64,000 nt of DNA from Pseudomonas sp. 5P_3.1_Bac2 (GTDB taxonomy: Bacteria > Pseudomonadota > Gammaproteobacteria > Pseudomonadales > Pseudomonadaceae), in NCBI RefSeq assembly GCF_025465995.1, contig NZ_JANLNY010000030.1, forward strand, positions 310,001-374,000, in the 5' to 3' direction. A model generated the notes under the pieces. The model was not told the DNA's origin. It saw only the letters and a list, made by a program, of their open reading frames with translations, and did not search any database. This document shows, in pieces, positions 25,157 through 34,411 of the stretch. Position numbers and translations under genes: made by a program. Numbering within the stretch: the stretch's first letter is position 1; each line of letters opens with the position of its first letter.

Positions 25157-26527
25157 ATGCACGTTACTCGCAGACAAATGCTTATCGGCCTCGCTGGCCT
25201 TGGTGTGGTCGGTCTCGGCGCCGGTGGTGTGCGCTATTGGCTGGGCCGCCCGGCAAATGTCGCCACTCACGACTATGAGCTGATCGCCGCGCCGTTGGAT
25301 GTCGAGCTGGTCGCCGGGCATAAAACCCCGGCCTGGGCTTATGGCGGACAAGCCCCAGGTGTGGAGCTGCGTTGTCGCCAAGGCGAGCGTTTGCGCGTGC
25401 GCTTTATCAATAAGCTTGAGGTGCCGACCACCATTCATTGGCATGGCATTCGTTTGCCGCTGAACATGGATGGCGTGCCCTATGTGTCGCAAGCCCCAGT
25501 GCTGCCGGGCGAGTACTTCGACTACAACTTTATAACCCCCGATGCTGGTAGCTACTGGTATCACCCCCATGTCAGCAGTGGCGAGCAACTTGGCCGTGGC
25601 CTGGTCGGCGCGCTGATTGTGGAAGAGCGTGAGGCCACCGGCTTTGCGCATGAACGCACGCTGAACTTGAAAAGTTGGCACATCGATCAGCAGGGCGCCT
25701 TTACCGATTTTAGCGTGCCCCGTGAGGCGGCTCGTGGTGGTACACCGGGGCGGCTCAGTACGATCAATGGCGTGGCCACGCCGACCTTGGATTTACCCGC
25801 TGGGCAAGTGGTGCGGCTGCGCATCCTGAACCTGGATAACACCCACACCTATCGCCTGAATTTACCCGGTGCCGAGGCGCGCATTTATGCCCTTGATGGC
25901 AACCCGGTTGAGCCACGGCCACTGGGCAAGGAGTATTGGTTGGGCCCTGGCATGCGCCTCGATCTGGCCTTAAAGGTGGCCACCGCTGGCACTGAGCTGT
26001 CGCTGCGTAACGGTCCTTTGCGCTTGGCCACCCTGCGTGCCGTCGCCAGCAGCGAGGCGCCGGGCACGTGGCCGCCGGCGTTACCGGCGAACCCCGTGGC
26101 TGAACCGGATTTGGCCCGCGCCGAGACCGTTCGTTTTAATTTCGAGTGGGCGGGTGCCGTGTCGGTGGGCTTGGAGCAGGGCGCAGCGCACAGCTTTTGG
26201 CAGATCAATGGCAAGGCCTGGGACATCAATGATAAGACCTGCGCTGACCGGCCTATCGCCCGCCTGCAGTTGGGTAAGAGCTACGTTTTTGAGCTGCGCA
26301 ATATGACTCAGTACCAACACCCGATTCATCTGCACGGTATGACCTTCAAGGTGTTGAGCTCTGATCGCAAGGACATCATCCCGTATTTCACTGACACCTA
26401 TCTGCTGGGTAAAAACGAGCGCGCCAAGGTCGCTTTGGTCGCCGATAACCCGGGGGTGTGGATGTTCCATTGCCATGTAATTGATCACATGGAAACCGGC
26501 CTGATGGCTTCCATCGAGGTGGCTTAA
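25157..26527 (+). CDS. Multicopper oxidase, Tat-exported
   Basis: A 456-residue three-cupredoxin oxidase. The export signal has a twin-arginine motif (TRRQMLIGLAG) and a hydrophobic stretch, as in CueO-type enzymes. All four copper-ligand blocks are visible: HWHG (about residue 95), YHPHVSSG (136), HPIHLHG near 389 and the HCHVIDHMETGLM type 1 site near the C-terminus. Its role could be copper or metal detoxification or phenol oxidation in the periplasm; no methionine-rich CueO insert is obvious. tadA begins 2 bases after its stop. Confidence 0.93.
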   Translation: MHVTRRQMLIGLAGLGVVGLGAGGVRYWLGRPANVATHDYELIAAPLDVELVAGHKTPAWAYGGQAPGVELRCRQGERLRVRFINKLEVPTTIHWHGIRLPLNMDGVPYVSQAPVLPGEYFDYNFITPDAGSYWYHPHVSSGEQLGRGLVGALIVEEREATGFAHERTLNLKSWHIDQQGAFTDFSVPREAARGGTPGRLSTINGVATPTLDLPAGQVVRLRILNLDNTHTYRLNLPGAEARIYALDGNPVEPRPLGKEYWLGPGMRLDLALKVATAGTELSLRNGPLRLATLRAVASSEAPGTWPPALPANPVAEPDLARAETVRFNFEWAGAVSVGLEQGAAHSFWQINGKAWDINDKTCADRPIARLQLGKSYVFELRNMTQYQHPIHLHGMTFKVLSSDRKDIIPYFTDTYLLGKNERAKVALVADNPGVWMFHCHVIDHMETGLMASIEVA

Positions 26528-26529
26528 GC

Positions 26530-27012
26530 GTGCGCCAGCCGGTGATTATTGATCGCAGCCGCGACCCGCACTTTATGCGCGAGGCCTTGGCCTTGGCGGC
26601 CCAGGGCGCAGCCAAAGGCGAGGTGCCGGTGGGCGCGGTGGTGGTGCACAACGGCGAGATTATTGGCCGGGGTTTTAACTGCCCGATCACCACCAGCGAT
26701 CCCAGCGCCCATGCCGAGATGGTCGCCATCCGTGCTGCCGCGCAGCATCTGGCCAATTACCGCCTGCCGGGCTGCACCCTGTATGTGACGCTGGAACCGT
26801 GCAGCATGTGCGCCGGTTTAATCGTGCACTCACGCGTGCAGCGGGTGGTCTATGGCGCCACTGAGCCTAAGGCCGGAGTGGCGCACAGCCGTGGCGAGTT
26901 CTTCACCCAGAGCTTTCTCAACCACCGTGTATTGGTTGAAGGCGGGGTGTTGGGCGAGGAGTGCGGCGCGGTACTGAGCGCCTTCTTTAAGGCGCGCCGC
27001 GAGCAGCGTTAA
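26530..27012 (+). CDS. tadA: tRNA(adenine-34) deaminase
   Basis: A 160-residue TadA that deaminates A34 to inosine in tRNA-Arg(ACG), an essential wobble modification. The zinc site is complete: HAEM (HAE, proton-shuttling Glu) at about residues 60-63 and PCSMCAGLI about 30 residues later. The start is GTG at 26530, two bases after the multicopper oxidase stop, so the two are probably co-translated. Its end lies seven bases from that of mltF on the other strand. Confidence 0.97.
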   Translation: MRQPVIIDRSRDPHFMREALALAAQGAAKGEVPVGAVVVHNGEIIGRGFNCPITTSDPSAHAEMVAIRAAAQHLANYRLPGCTLYVTLEPCSMCAGLIVHSRVQRVVYGATEPKAGVAHSRGEFFTQSFLNHRVLVEGGVLGEECGAVLSAFFKARREQR

Positions 27013-27018
27013 GCTGCT

Positions 27019-28485
27019 TTACAGCGGTGTGGTCTGCGGCGGTTGTGGGCGTTTATCAATGCCAGGCACATGCTGATTGCCTTCAGCAAACTGCGTGCCT
27101 TCCAACTGCGGCTGGGTGACCCACGTGAGGATGTCGTAGTAGCGGCGGATGTTGCGCACAAAGTGCACCGGCTCGCCGCCGCGGGCATAGCCGTAACGGG
27201 TCTTGCTGAACCACTGCTTCTGCGCCAGGCGCGGCAGGATCTTCTGCACATCCAGCCATTTATCCGGATTGAGCCCCTCGGCCTTGGTCAGCTTGCGCGC
27301 GTCTTCCAAGTGGCCGCTGCCGACGTTGTAGGCGGCTAAGGCAAACCAGGTGCGATCCGGCTCCTGAATGCTCTCCGGCAGCTGTTCCTTCATATACACA
27401 ATGTACTTGGCGCCGCCGACGATGCTCTGCTTGGGATCGAGGCGGTTGGATACGCCCATCGCCTGTGCGGTGCGCAGGGTCAGCATCATCAATCCGCGTA
27501 CCCCGGTTTTCGACGTGGCGCCGGGCTGCCAAAGCGACTCTTGGTAACCGATGGCTGCCAGTAGGCGCCAGTCGATCTTGTGCGCCTGGGCGGCATCACG
27601 GAAGAATTTTTCATAACGCGGCAGGCGTTGCTGCAAGTGCTGGGCAAAGGTGTAGGCACCGACATAACCGAGTACGTCGACATGGCCGTAATAACGATCC
27701 TTCAGGCGTTGCAGGCTGCCGTTGTCTTTGGCACGTTTAAGGAAGGCGTTTACTTCATCGAGCAGGCTGTGATCTTCCCCGGGGGCCACGGCCCAGGCCA
27801 GTTTCTGCGCCTCGCCAATGTCGAAGCCAACGCGCACGTTCGGGAAATACACCTGGTTCATGGCCAACTCGTTGGAGTCCACCAGAGTTATATCGATCTG
27901 ACCTTCATCGACCATGCGCAGCAGGTCGACCACTTCGACGGCGGCCGACTCTTCGTAATTCAATTCAGGATATTGCAGTTTAAGCGCGGCGAGCTGCTCG
28001 GCATGGCTGCTGCCCTTGAGCACCAGAATGCGCTTGCCGATTAAATCCTCCGGGCCGGTAGGGCGACGCTGCCCGTTGCGGTAAATCACCTGCGGGGTGA
28101 CTTGCAGGTACTCGTCCGAAAACAGCGCGGATTGACTGCGCCCCGGGGTGCTGACCAAGCCCGCGGCGGCTAGAACCGGGCCGTCAGGCTTTTTTAGGCT
28201 GCTGAACAGATCATCCAGACTGTCGGCGGTCTGAATTTCCAGTTTTAGGCCTAAATCTTCGGCGAAACGCTTGACTAATTCGTACTCGAAACCGGTTTCA
28301 CCGTTGCGATCTTCGAAATAAGTAGCGGGGCTGTTACGGGTTATCACCCGCAGCGTACCCTCCGCCTGAATGCGCTCTAGCGTGCTGGGTTTAGTTTCCT
28401 CAGCACAGCCGCTAAGCAGCAGGAGGATGCCGATCGCTGACAGCCAGCCGGCGCAGCGGGTACGGAAAACGGATTGGGCAAACAT
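27019..28485 (-). CDS. mltF: Membrane-bound lytic murein transglycosylase F
   Basis: A 488-residue outer-membrane lytic transglycosylase. The signal peptide ends in a lipobox (LLSGCAEE). The first half is a solute-binding protein type 3 domain (LERIQAEGTLRVITRNSP, FEYELVKRFAEDLGLKLE) that regulates activity; the second is the SLT domain with the catalytic glutamate in IGYQESLWQPGATSK near residue 315 and the family GVRGLMMLT motif. It cuts glycan strands of peptidoglycan, releasing 1,6-anhydromuropeptides. Divergent from purL. Confidence 0.96.
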   Translation of the reverse strand: MFAQSVFRTRCAGWLSAIGILLLLSGCAEETKPSTLERIQAEGTLRVITRNSPATYFEDRNGETGFEYELVKRFAEDLGLKLEIQTADSLDDLFSSLKKPDGPVLAAAGLVSTPGRSQSALFSDEYLQVTPQVIYRNGQRRPTGPEDLIGKRILVLKGSSHAEQLAALKLQYPELNYEESAAVEVVDLLRMVDEGQIDITLVDSNELAMNQVYFPNVRVGFDIGEAQKLAWAVAPGEDHSLLDEVNAFLKRAKDNGSLQRLKDRYYGHVDVLGYVGAYTFAQHLQQRLPRYEKFFRDAAQAHKIDWRLLAAIGYQESLWQPGATSKTGVRGLMMLTLRTAQAMGVSNRLDPKQSIVGGAKYIVYMKEQLPESIQEPDRTWFALAAYNVGSGHLEDARKLTKAEGLNPDKWLDVQKILPRLAQKQWFSKTRYGYARGGEPVHFVRNIRRYYDILTWVTQPQLEGTQFAEGNQHVPGIDKRPQPPQTTPL

Positions 28486-28650
28486 CCGCGCAGTATACGC
28501 AAACGATCAGGTCGACCATATATCGACAGGGAATAGCTTCTCTGCTAGCGATATCGCAGGGTTTGGCAAGCGTCACGGGTGCCCTTGGCGAGCGTTTAGG
28601 CTAGAATGCACGGCCTCAAAGCACACCCCCTTCCCAGAGGCTGTCTCCCG

Positions 28651-31600
28651 ATGTTGATCCTGCGCGGCGCTCCCGCTCTTTCTGCTTTTCGTCACGGCAA
28701 ACTGCTTGAACAACTGACCAGCAAGGTTCCCGCTGTCACCGGCCTGTATGCCGAGTTCGCGCATTTCGCCGATGTCACCGGCGTGCTGAGCGCCGACGAA
28801 CAGCAGGTACTGGCCCGTTTGCTCAAGTATGGCCCTAGCGTACCGGTGCAGGAGCCAACTGGCCGCCTGTTCCTCAGCATCCCGCGTTTTGGCACCATCT
28901 CGCCGTGGTCGAGCAAAGCCAGCGATATTGCCCGCAACTGCGGTCTGGCCAAGATTCAACGTATCGAGCGTGGTCTGGCCTATTACGTCACCGGCGAACT
29001 CAGCGCCGCCGATGTGCAGCACGTCACCGAGCTGCTGCATGACCGCATGACGCAACTGGTATTGGATAACTTTGAAGGCGCTGCCGCGCTGTTCAGCAAT
29101 GCTCAGCCGAAGCCGCTGACCGCTGTGGATATCCTCGCTGGCGGTCGTGCGGCTCTGGCACAAGCCAACGTGGATCTGGGCCTGGCCCTGGCTGAAGACG
29201 AAATCGATTACCTGCTCACCAGCTTCCAAGGCCTGGGGCGCAACCCCCACGACATCGAGCTGATGATGTTTGCTCAGGCCAACTCTGAGCACTGCCGCCA
29301 CAAGATTTTTAATGCCAGCTGGGACATCGACGGCGAAGGCCAAGAAAAATCCCTGTTTGGCATGATCAAAAATACCTACGAAATGCACAGCGAAGGTGTG
29401 TTGTCCGCGTACAAGGACAACGCCTCGGTGATCGTCGGTCACCGCGCTGGGCGTTTCTTCCCGGACCCGCAAACCCGCCAGTACGGCGCGGTGCAGGAGC
29501 CGGTGCATATTCTGATGAAGGTCGAGACGCACAACCACCCGACGGCTATCGCGCCGTTCCCCGGTGCGTCCACTGGCTCCGGTGGTGAGATCCGCGACGA
29601 AGGCGCCACCGGTCGCGGGGCTAAGCCGAAAGCGGGTCTGACTGGTTTCACTGTCTCCAACCTGCAAATTCCAGGTTACGAGCAGCCTTGGGAAGTGCCG
29701 TACGGCAAGCCTGAGCGCATCGTCAACGCGCTGGACATCATGATCGAGGGCCCGCTGGGCGGCGCTGCGTTCAACAACGAATTCGGTCGTCCGGCCCTAA
29801 CTGGCTATTTCCGTACCTTCGAGCAAGCCATCCAAACCCCTCGTGGTGAGGAAGTGCGCGGCTACCACAAGCCGATCATGCTGGCCGGCGGTCTGGGTAA
29901 CATCCGCGCCGAGCACGTGCAGAAGGGTGAGATCAGCATCGGCGCCAAGCTGATTGTGCTGGGTGGCCCGGCCATGTTGATCGGTCTGGGCGGTGGGGCG
30001 GCTTCGTCGATGGCCACTGGTGCCAGCTCGGCGGATCTGGACTTTGCTTCGGTCCAGCGCGAGAACCCAGAAATGGAGCGCCGCTGCCAAGAGGTGATCG
30101 ACCGCTGCTGGCAGCTGGGCGACGCCAACCCAATCAGCTTTATCCATGACGTCGGCGCCGGCGGTCTGTCCAACGCCTTCCCTGAACTGGTGAATGACGG
30201 CGGTCGCGGCGGGCGTTTCGAGCTGCGTAATGTGCCTAACGATGAGCCGGGCATGGCGCCGCACGAAATCTGGAGTAACGAATCCCAAGAGCGTTACGTG
30301 CTGGCCGTAGATGCCGCCGATTTCGAGCGCTTTAAAGCCATCTGTGAGCGTGAGCGTTGCCCGTTCGCCGTAGTCGGTGAAGCGGTTGAGGAAGCGCACC
30401 TGACCGTGACCGACAGCCACTTCGCCAACAAGCCGGTGGACATGCCGCTCAACGTGCTGCTCGGCAAGCCACCGCGCATGCATCGTTCGGTGACGCGTGA
30501 AGCTGAGCAGGGCGATGACTTTGCCGCCAGCCAAGTGCCGCTCGCCGAGGCCGTCAGCCGCGTGCTGCAACACCCGGCCGTGGCCAGCAAGAGCTTCCTG
30601 ATCACCATTGGCGACCGCACCATCACAGGTTTGGTCGCTCGCGACCAAATGGTCGGGCCATGGCAGGTGCCGGTAGCGGACGTGGCTGTGACCGCCACCA
30701 GCTTTGACGTGTACACCGGCGAAGCGATGGCGATGGGGGAGCGCACCCCGCTGGCGCTGCTGGATGCCGCTGCATCCGGGCGTATGGCGATTGGTGAAAC
30801 CATCACCAACCTGGCCGCCTCGCGCATCGAAAAACTCAGCGACATCAAACTCTCCGCTAACTGGATGGCCGCTGCCGGTCACCCGGGTGAAGACGCGCGT
30901 CTGTACGACACCGTTAAGGCGGTTGGTATGGAGCTGTGCCCGGAGCTGGGCATCACCATTCCGGTGGGCAAGGACTCCATGTCCATGCAAACCCGCTGGC
31001 AGGACGAAGGTCAGGACAAGAGCGTGACTTCGCCGCTGTCGCTGATTGTCACCGGCTTTGCCCCGGTTAACGATGTACGCCAGACCCTGACGCCACAGCT
31101 GCGCATGGATAAGGGCGAAACCGATCTGATCCTGATCGACCTGGGCCGTGGCCAGAACCGCATGGGCGCCTCGATCCTTGCGCAGGTGTACGGCAAGCTG
31201 GCGCAGCAAGCGCCGGACGTTGACGACGCCGAAGACCTCAAGGCGTTCTTTGCCGTAATCCAAGGCCTGAATGCCGACGGCCACATCCTCGCCTACCACG
31301 ACCGTTCCGACGGTGGTCTGCTGACCACCGCGCTGGAAATGGCTTTTGCCGGCCACTGTGGTCTGAACCTGGTGCTCGATGCGCTGGCGGAAGGCCGTGA
31401 CGGCGTGGCGGACGTGCTGTTCAACGAAGAACTGGGCGCCGTGATTCAGGTTCATCAGGACGCCACCGAGCTGGTGCTGTCGCAGTTCAGCGCTGCGGGC
31501 TTAGGCGACTGCGTGGCGGTGATCGGGCAGCCGGTCAACAGCAACAAAGTCTCGGTGCGTTACAACGAGGCGCCGGTATTTGAGGGTGAGCGCAGCGAGC

Positions 31601-32547
31601 TGCATCGTCTGTGGGCGCAAACCAGCTACGAGATTCAGCGCCTGCGTGACAACGCCCAGTGCGCTGAGCAGGAGTTCAATGGCCTGCTGCAAGAAGACAA
31701 CCCTGGCCTGTCGGCCAAGTTGACCTTCGACGTTAATCAGGACATCAGTGCGCCATTTATCCGTACCGGCGTGCGGCCGAAAATCGCCGTGCTGCGTGAG
31801 CAGGGCGTCAACGGTCAGGTGGAAATGGCGGCGGCGTTTGACCGCGCCGGTTTCAGCGCCATCGACGTGCACATGAGCGATATCCTCGCTGGCCGCGTTG
31901 ACCTGCAAGACTTCAAAGGTCTGGTGGCTTGCGGTGGCTTCTCCTACGGCGACGTGTTGGGCGCCGGTGAAGGTTGGGCCAAGTCGATCTTGTTCAACAG
32001 CCGTGCCCGTGATGGCTTCCAAGCCTTCTTCGAGCGCAAAGACAGCTTCGCCCTGGGCGTGTGCAACGGTTGCCAGATGATGAGCAACTTGAGCGAGCTG
32101 ATTCCCGGCACTGAGTTCTGGCCGCATTTCGTGCGCAACCGCTCCGAGCAGTTCGAAGCGCGCGTGGCCATGGTTCAGGTGCAAGAGTCGGCGTCGATCT
32201 TCCTGCGCGGCATGGCCGGTTCGCGCATGCCAATCGCCATCGCCCACGGTGAAGGGCATGCCGAGTTTGCCAACGAAGAAAGCCTGCTCGAAGCTGATCT
32301 GTCTGGCAGCGTGGCCCTGCGCTTTGTCGATAACTTCGGCAAAGTGACCGAGACCTATCCAGCTAACCCGAATGGTTCGCCGCGTGGTATCACCGGTCTG
32401 ACCAGCCGCGACGGCCGCGTGACCATCATGATGCCGCACCCGGAGCGGGTGTTCCGCGCCGTGCAGAACTCGTGGAAACCGGATGACTGGCAAGAAGATG
32501 CTGGTTGGCTGCGTATGTTCCGCAACGCCCGGGTTTGGGTCGACTAA
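28651..32547 (+). CDS. purL: Phosphoribosylformylglycinamidine synthase
   Basis: A 1298-residue single-chain FGAM synthase, the large proteobacterial form, which amidates FGAR with glutamine and ATP in purine synthesis. The order is N-terminal PurS-like domain, two FGAM synthase halves (HNHPTAIAPFPGASTGSGG ATP and Mg site near residue 295; HDVGAGGLSNA near 505), and a C-terminal class I glutaminase with nucleophile in GVCNGCQMM (about residue 1137) and HGEGHAE. ATG 28651 gives the standard length; AGAGG lies 10 bases upstream. A TAGAAT at 28602 is a possible -10, but I see no good -35. Confidence 0.98.
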   Translation: MLILRGAPALSAFRHGKLLEQLTSKVPAVTGLYAEFAHFADVTGVLSADEQQVLARLLKYGPSVPVQEPTGRLFLSIPRFGTISPWSSKASDIARNCGLAKIQRIERGLAYYVTGELSAADVQHVTELLHDRMTQLVLDNFEGAAALFSNAQPKPLTAVDILAGGRAALAQANVDLGLALAEDEIDYLLTSFQGLGRNPHDIELMMFAQANSEHCRHKIFNASWDIDGEGQEKSLFGMIKNTYEMHSEGVLSAYKDNASVIVGHRAGRFFPDPQTRQYGAVQEPVHILMKVETHNHPTAIAPFPGASTGSGGEIRDEGATGRGAKPKAGLTGFTVSNLQIPGYEQPWEVPYGKPERIVNALDIMIEGPLGGAAFNNEFGRPALTGYFRTFEQAIQTPRGEEVRGYHKPIMLAGGLGNIRAEHVQKGEISIGAKLIVLGGPAMLIGLGGGAASSMATGASSADLDFASVQRENPEMERRCQEVIDRCWQLGDANPISFIHDVGAGGLSNAFPELVNDGGRGGRFELRNVPNDEPGMAPHEIWSNESQERYVLAVDAADFERFKAICERERCPFAVVGEAVEEAHLTVTDSHFANKPVDMPLNVLLGKPPRMHRSVTREAEQGDDFAASQVPLAEAVSRVLQHPAVASKSFLITIGDRTITGLVARDQMVGPWQVPVADVAVTATSFDVYTGEAMAMGERTPLALLDAAASGRMAIGETITNLAASRIEKLSDIKLSANWMAAAGHPGEDARLYDTVKAVGMELCPELGITIPVGKDSMSMQTRWQDEGQDKSVTSPLSLIVTGFAPVNDVRQTLTPQLRMDKGETDLILIDLGRGQNRMGASILAQVYGKLAQQAPDVDDAEDLKAFFAVIQGLNADGHILAYHDRSDGGLLTTALEMAFAGHCGLNLVLDALAEGRDGVADVLFNEELGAVIQVHQDATELVLSQFSAAGLGDCVAVIGQPVNSNKVSVRYNEAPVFEGERSELHRLWAQTSYEIQRLRDNAQCAEQEFNGLLQEDNPGLSAKLTFDVNQDISAPFIRTGVRPKIAVLREQGVNGQVEMAAAFDRAGFSAIDVHMSDILAGRVDLQDFKGLVACGGFSYGDVLGAGEGWAKSILFNSRARDGFQAFFERKDSFALGVCNGCQMMSNLSELIPGTEFWPHFVRNRSEQFEARVAMVQVQESASIFLRGMAGSRMPIAIAHGEGHAEFANEESLLEADLSGSVALRFVDNFGKVTETYPANPNGSPRGITGLTSRDGRVTIMMPHPERVFRAVQNSWKPDDWQEDAGWLRMFRNARVWVD

Positions 32548-32565
32548 GCCAAGGAGGCGCAGGCG

Positions 32566-32829
32566 ATGGATAAACCTGCGCCGATTCGTCCGCTGGTCCG
32601 CCGGGTACTGCCCGGCGACCAGTTGCGTTTATGTCACTGCGGGCAGTCGGCCACTTTGCCGGATTGTCCTGCTTCCTGTCCCCAGAGCTTGCAGATCCAG
32701 GTACAGCGCGAGCAACTATTGCTGCTGTGCCACTGCGGCTTATCGCAACAATTGCCTTACTGTGATGGCCGCCATGCCGGTAGCGGGCAAAGCCTGGCCG
32801 AACGTTGGCGGCGCTTTCGTCACGACTGA
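32566..32829 (+). CDS. Tandem CDGSH iron-sulfur protein with an altered first site
   Basis: An 87-residue protein with two copies of the CDGSH motif (CxC...C-D-G-x-H). The second is canonical: Cys55, Cys57, Cys66 and His70 (CHCGLSQQLPYCDGRH), which would hold a [2Fe-2S] cluster. The first keeps its three cysteines (23, 25, 34) but reads CPASC instead of CDGSH, so the fourth, histidine ligand position is Cys38. The function of these small miner-type proteins is redox or iron-sulfur transfer, but unknown in detail. It follows purL by 18 bases with an AAGGAGG site. Confidence 0.88.
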   Translation: MDKPAPIRPLVRRVLPGDQLRLCHCGQSATLPDCPASCPQSLQIQVQREQLLLLCHCGLSQQLPYCDGRHAGSGQSLAERWRRFRHD

Positions 32830-33036
32830 TCAGCCTTTAGCTTGTTGCTCCTGCTGATCGCGCAAGGTCTGCCCGGCCACGGCCCAGTTCTCGGTGGCGA
32901 TCTCTTCGATGACGATGCTGGTCCATTCTGGCTTTTTATCCAGCACCCGTTCTAAGGTTTCGGTGAACTCTTTGACCACTTGAGCTTTTTGCTCACGGCT
33001 GGCGCCGGGTGTCATACGCAGGGTGATAAAAGGCAT
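32830..33036 (-). CDS. 4-oxalocrotonate tautomerase family enzyme
   Basis: A 68-residue tautomerase. The catalytic proline that becomes residue 1 after methionine removal is present (MPFITLRMTPGAS), followed by the usual SREQKAQVVKEFT helix and the VIEEIATENW strand. Members tautomerise enol to keto acids or have related promiscuous activity; substrate is not known here. It abuts the CDGSH gene tail to tail. The ATG lies 89 bases from the YqfO-like gene in the other direction. Confidence 0.9.
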   Translation of the reverse strand: MPFITLRMTPGASREQKAQVVKEFTETLERVLDKKPEWTSIVIEEIATENWAVAGQTLRDQQEQQAKG

Positions 33037-33125
33037 TGGCGCAATCCTCAGATGATTTCAGTGGGCTGAGCCTTAAACGGTGGCGACCCAGCTCAATAAC
33101 AGACCGCGGCCACGAGGTAAGTGTG

Positions 33126-33476
33126 ATGTTCAAATTGTGTTTTTATGTACCGCCCAGTCATCTCGAAGTGGTCAAGCAGGCGCTGTTCGCGGCAGGCGCC
33201 GGGCAGATCGGCAACTATGCTCAGTGCTGCTGGCAAACCCTAGGGCAGGGGCAGTTCCGTCCGTTGCCGGGGAGTCAGGCGTTTATTGGCGAGCAAGGGC
33301 AGCTGGAGCAACTGGCCGAGTGGAAGGTCGAGATGGTGCTGGAAGATGCGCGGGTACAGGCGGTGGTGCAGGCGTTAAAGCAGGCCCATCCCTATGAGAC
33401 GCCAGCCTTTGATCTGTGGCGCTTGGCCGTAAGCCGTCGCTGGCAGTACTCGGGCGCCAGCGACGGGGTTGTCTAG
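33126..33476 (+). CDS. YqfO/NIF3-like small protein
   Basis: A 116-residue protein starting MFKLCFYVPPSHLEVV at ATG 33126 with GAGGTAA about five bases upstream; a longer frame to 33036 has no ribosome site. It matches the PII-like insert domain of the NIF3/YqfO family, with the HPYETPAFDLWRL segment. In pseudomonads the domain occurs as a free-standing protein of about 105 residues. Function unknown; the fold suggests binding a small ligand or metal. Confidence 0.85.
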   Translation: MFKLCFYVPPSHLEVVKQALFAAGAGQIGNYAQCCWQTLGQGQFRPLPGSQAFIGEQGQLEQLAEWKVEMVLEDARVQAVVQALKQAHPYETPAFDLWRLAVSRRWQYSGASDGVV

Positions 33477-33481
33477 GCCGA

Positions 33482-33748
33482 TCAATTTTGATTGTGTTCG
33501 TTGGTGCTTTGTTTCAGGTAAGTGACGCTGCGCACTTGGTCGTTGTGGTCCAAGTAGAGCATTTTCACTGTGCTGATCTGATTCTTGGTGCCAGGCTCTT
33601 CATGAATCGAAAGCACCTTGGCCACCTCCAGAGCCATGCCGTAGTGATAGTTCTCACTGGTGGGCTGTATATCCTCGGCTTGGGCCAAGCTGGCTACGCC
33701 ACCTAACAGGCTCAGCGCAGCCACACTCATCAGAGTAAGTTTCATCAT
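33482..33748 (-). CDS. DUF2790 secreted small protein
   Basis: An 88-residue exported protein with signal peptide MMKLTLMSVAALSLLGGV and cleavage after AQA, followed by a short domain containing YHYGMALEVAKVLSI and YLDHNDQVRSVTYL, which is the DUF2790 pattern found almost only in Pseudomonas. Paralogues are often copper- or phosphate-responsive but the function is not known. It faces the YqfO-like gene with a five-base gap and precedes the ohr gene on the same strand. Confidence 0.87.
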   Translation of the reverse strand: MMKLTLMSVAALSLLGGVASLAQAEDIQPTSENYHYGMALEVAKVLSIHEEPGTKNQISTVKMLYLDHNDQVRSVTYLKQSTNEHNQN

Positions 33749-33771
33749 CTATCTCCTCATGGGTAGCTGGC

Positions 33772-34197
33772 TTACGCCAGCTCTAAGTTGACGGCGATAT
33801 TGCCGCGGGTGGCGTTGGAGTAAGGGCAGACTTGGTGAGCGGCGGAGATCAGTTGCTCGGCGCTGGTACGCTCAAGACCGGGCAGGCTGATCAGCAGATC
33901 GACAGCCAAACCAAAACCGCCTGGGATCTGCCCGACGCTGACTTTGCCGGTTACTGACAGGTCATTAGGCAGTTTGAGTTTTTGCTGGCTGGCCACGTAT
34001 TTCATTGCACCGATAAAGCAGGCCGAGTAGCCGGCGGCGAACAGTTGCTCGGGGTTGGTGGCGCTGCCACCTTGGCCGCCGAGTTCACGGGGTGTGGTCA
34101 GTTGCACATCGAGGAAGCCATCGGAAGACACGACCCGGCCGTCGCGGCCGCCGGTGGCAGTGGTAGTAGCGGTATACAGAGCGGTGATGGTTTGCAT
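33772..34197 (-). CDS. ohr: Organic hydroperoxide resistance protein Ohr
   Basis: A 141-residue Ohr/OsmC-family thiol peroxidase that reduces organic hydroperoxides with lipoyl-protein reductant. The peroxidatic Cys60 in GYSACFIGAM and resolving Cys124 in HQVCPYSNATR are both in place, as are the conserved Arg (REL) and Glu (NPEQLF). It is the target of OhrR, whose gene lies upstream on the same strand. A promoter with an operator motif in its spacer lies 60-90 bases before the ATG (34257-34286). Confidence 0.97.
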   Translation of the reverse strand: MQTITALYTATTTATGGRDGRVVSSDGFLDVQLTTPRELGGQGGSATNPEQLFAAGYSACFIGAMKYVASQQKLKLPNDLSVTGKVSVGQIPGGFGLAVDLLISLPGLERTSAEQLISAAHQVCPYSNATRGNIAVNLELA

Positions 34198-34256
34198 GGT
34201 GAATCCTCTTTGGTTAGTTCGATAATGTTTTGCGTGGTAAGTAGCTGCTGGTGAGG

Positions 34257-34288
34257 ATTCTATGTGCGCATATGTTTTGCGCGCAAGA
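34257..34288 (-). promoter_or_regulatory. ohr promoter with OhrR operator motif
   Basis: On the minus strand: TTGCGC (34286-34281), 18-base spacer, TAGAAT (34262-34257). The spacer carries GCGCAAAACATATGCG (34283-34268), which matches 14 of 16 bases of the motif in the ohrR promoter. Confidence 0.72.
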
Positions 34289-34358
34289 TAATTATTAGTG
34301 TTTATCTGAATAGATTTTTATATTTTTGGAATAAGAAGCTGGACTAAACCAGCAGACC

Positions 34359-34404
34359 GCGCGGCGCCAAGCTGAGCGTTGTGGGGAGGGCTCAGTTGGC
34401 GCGC
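34359..34404 (-). terminator. Stable hairpin after ohrR
   Basis: GCGCGGCGCCAAGCTGAG pairs, with small bulges, with CTCAGTTGGCGCGC. It lies just past the ohrR stop on the minus strand. No T run follows, so terminator function is uncertain. Confidence 0.4.
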
Positions 34405-34411
34405 AGAGGAA

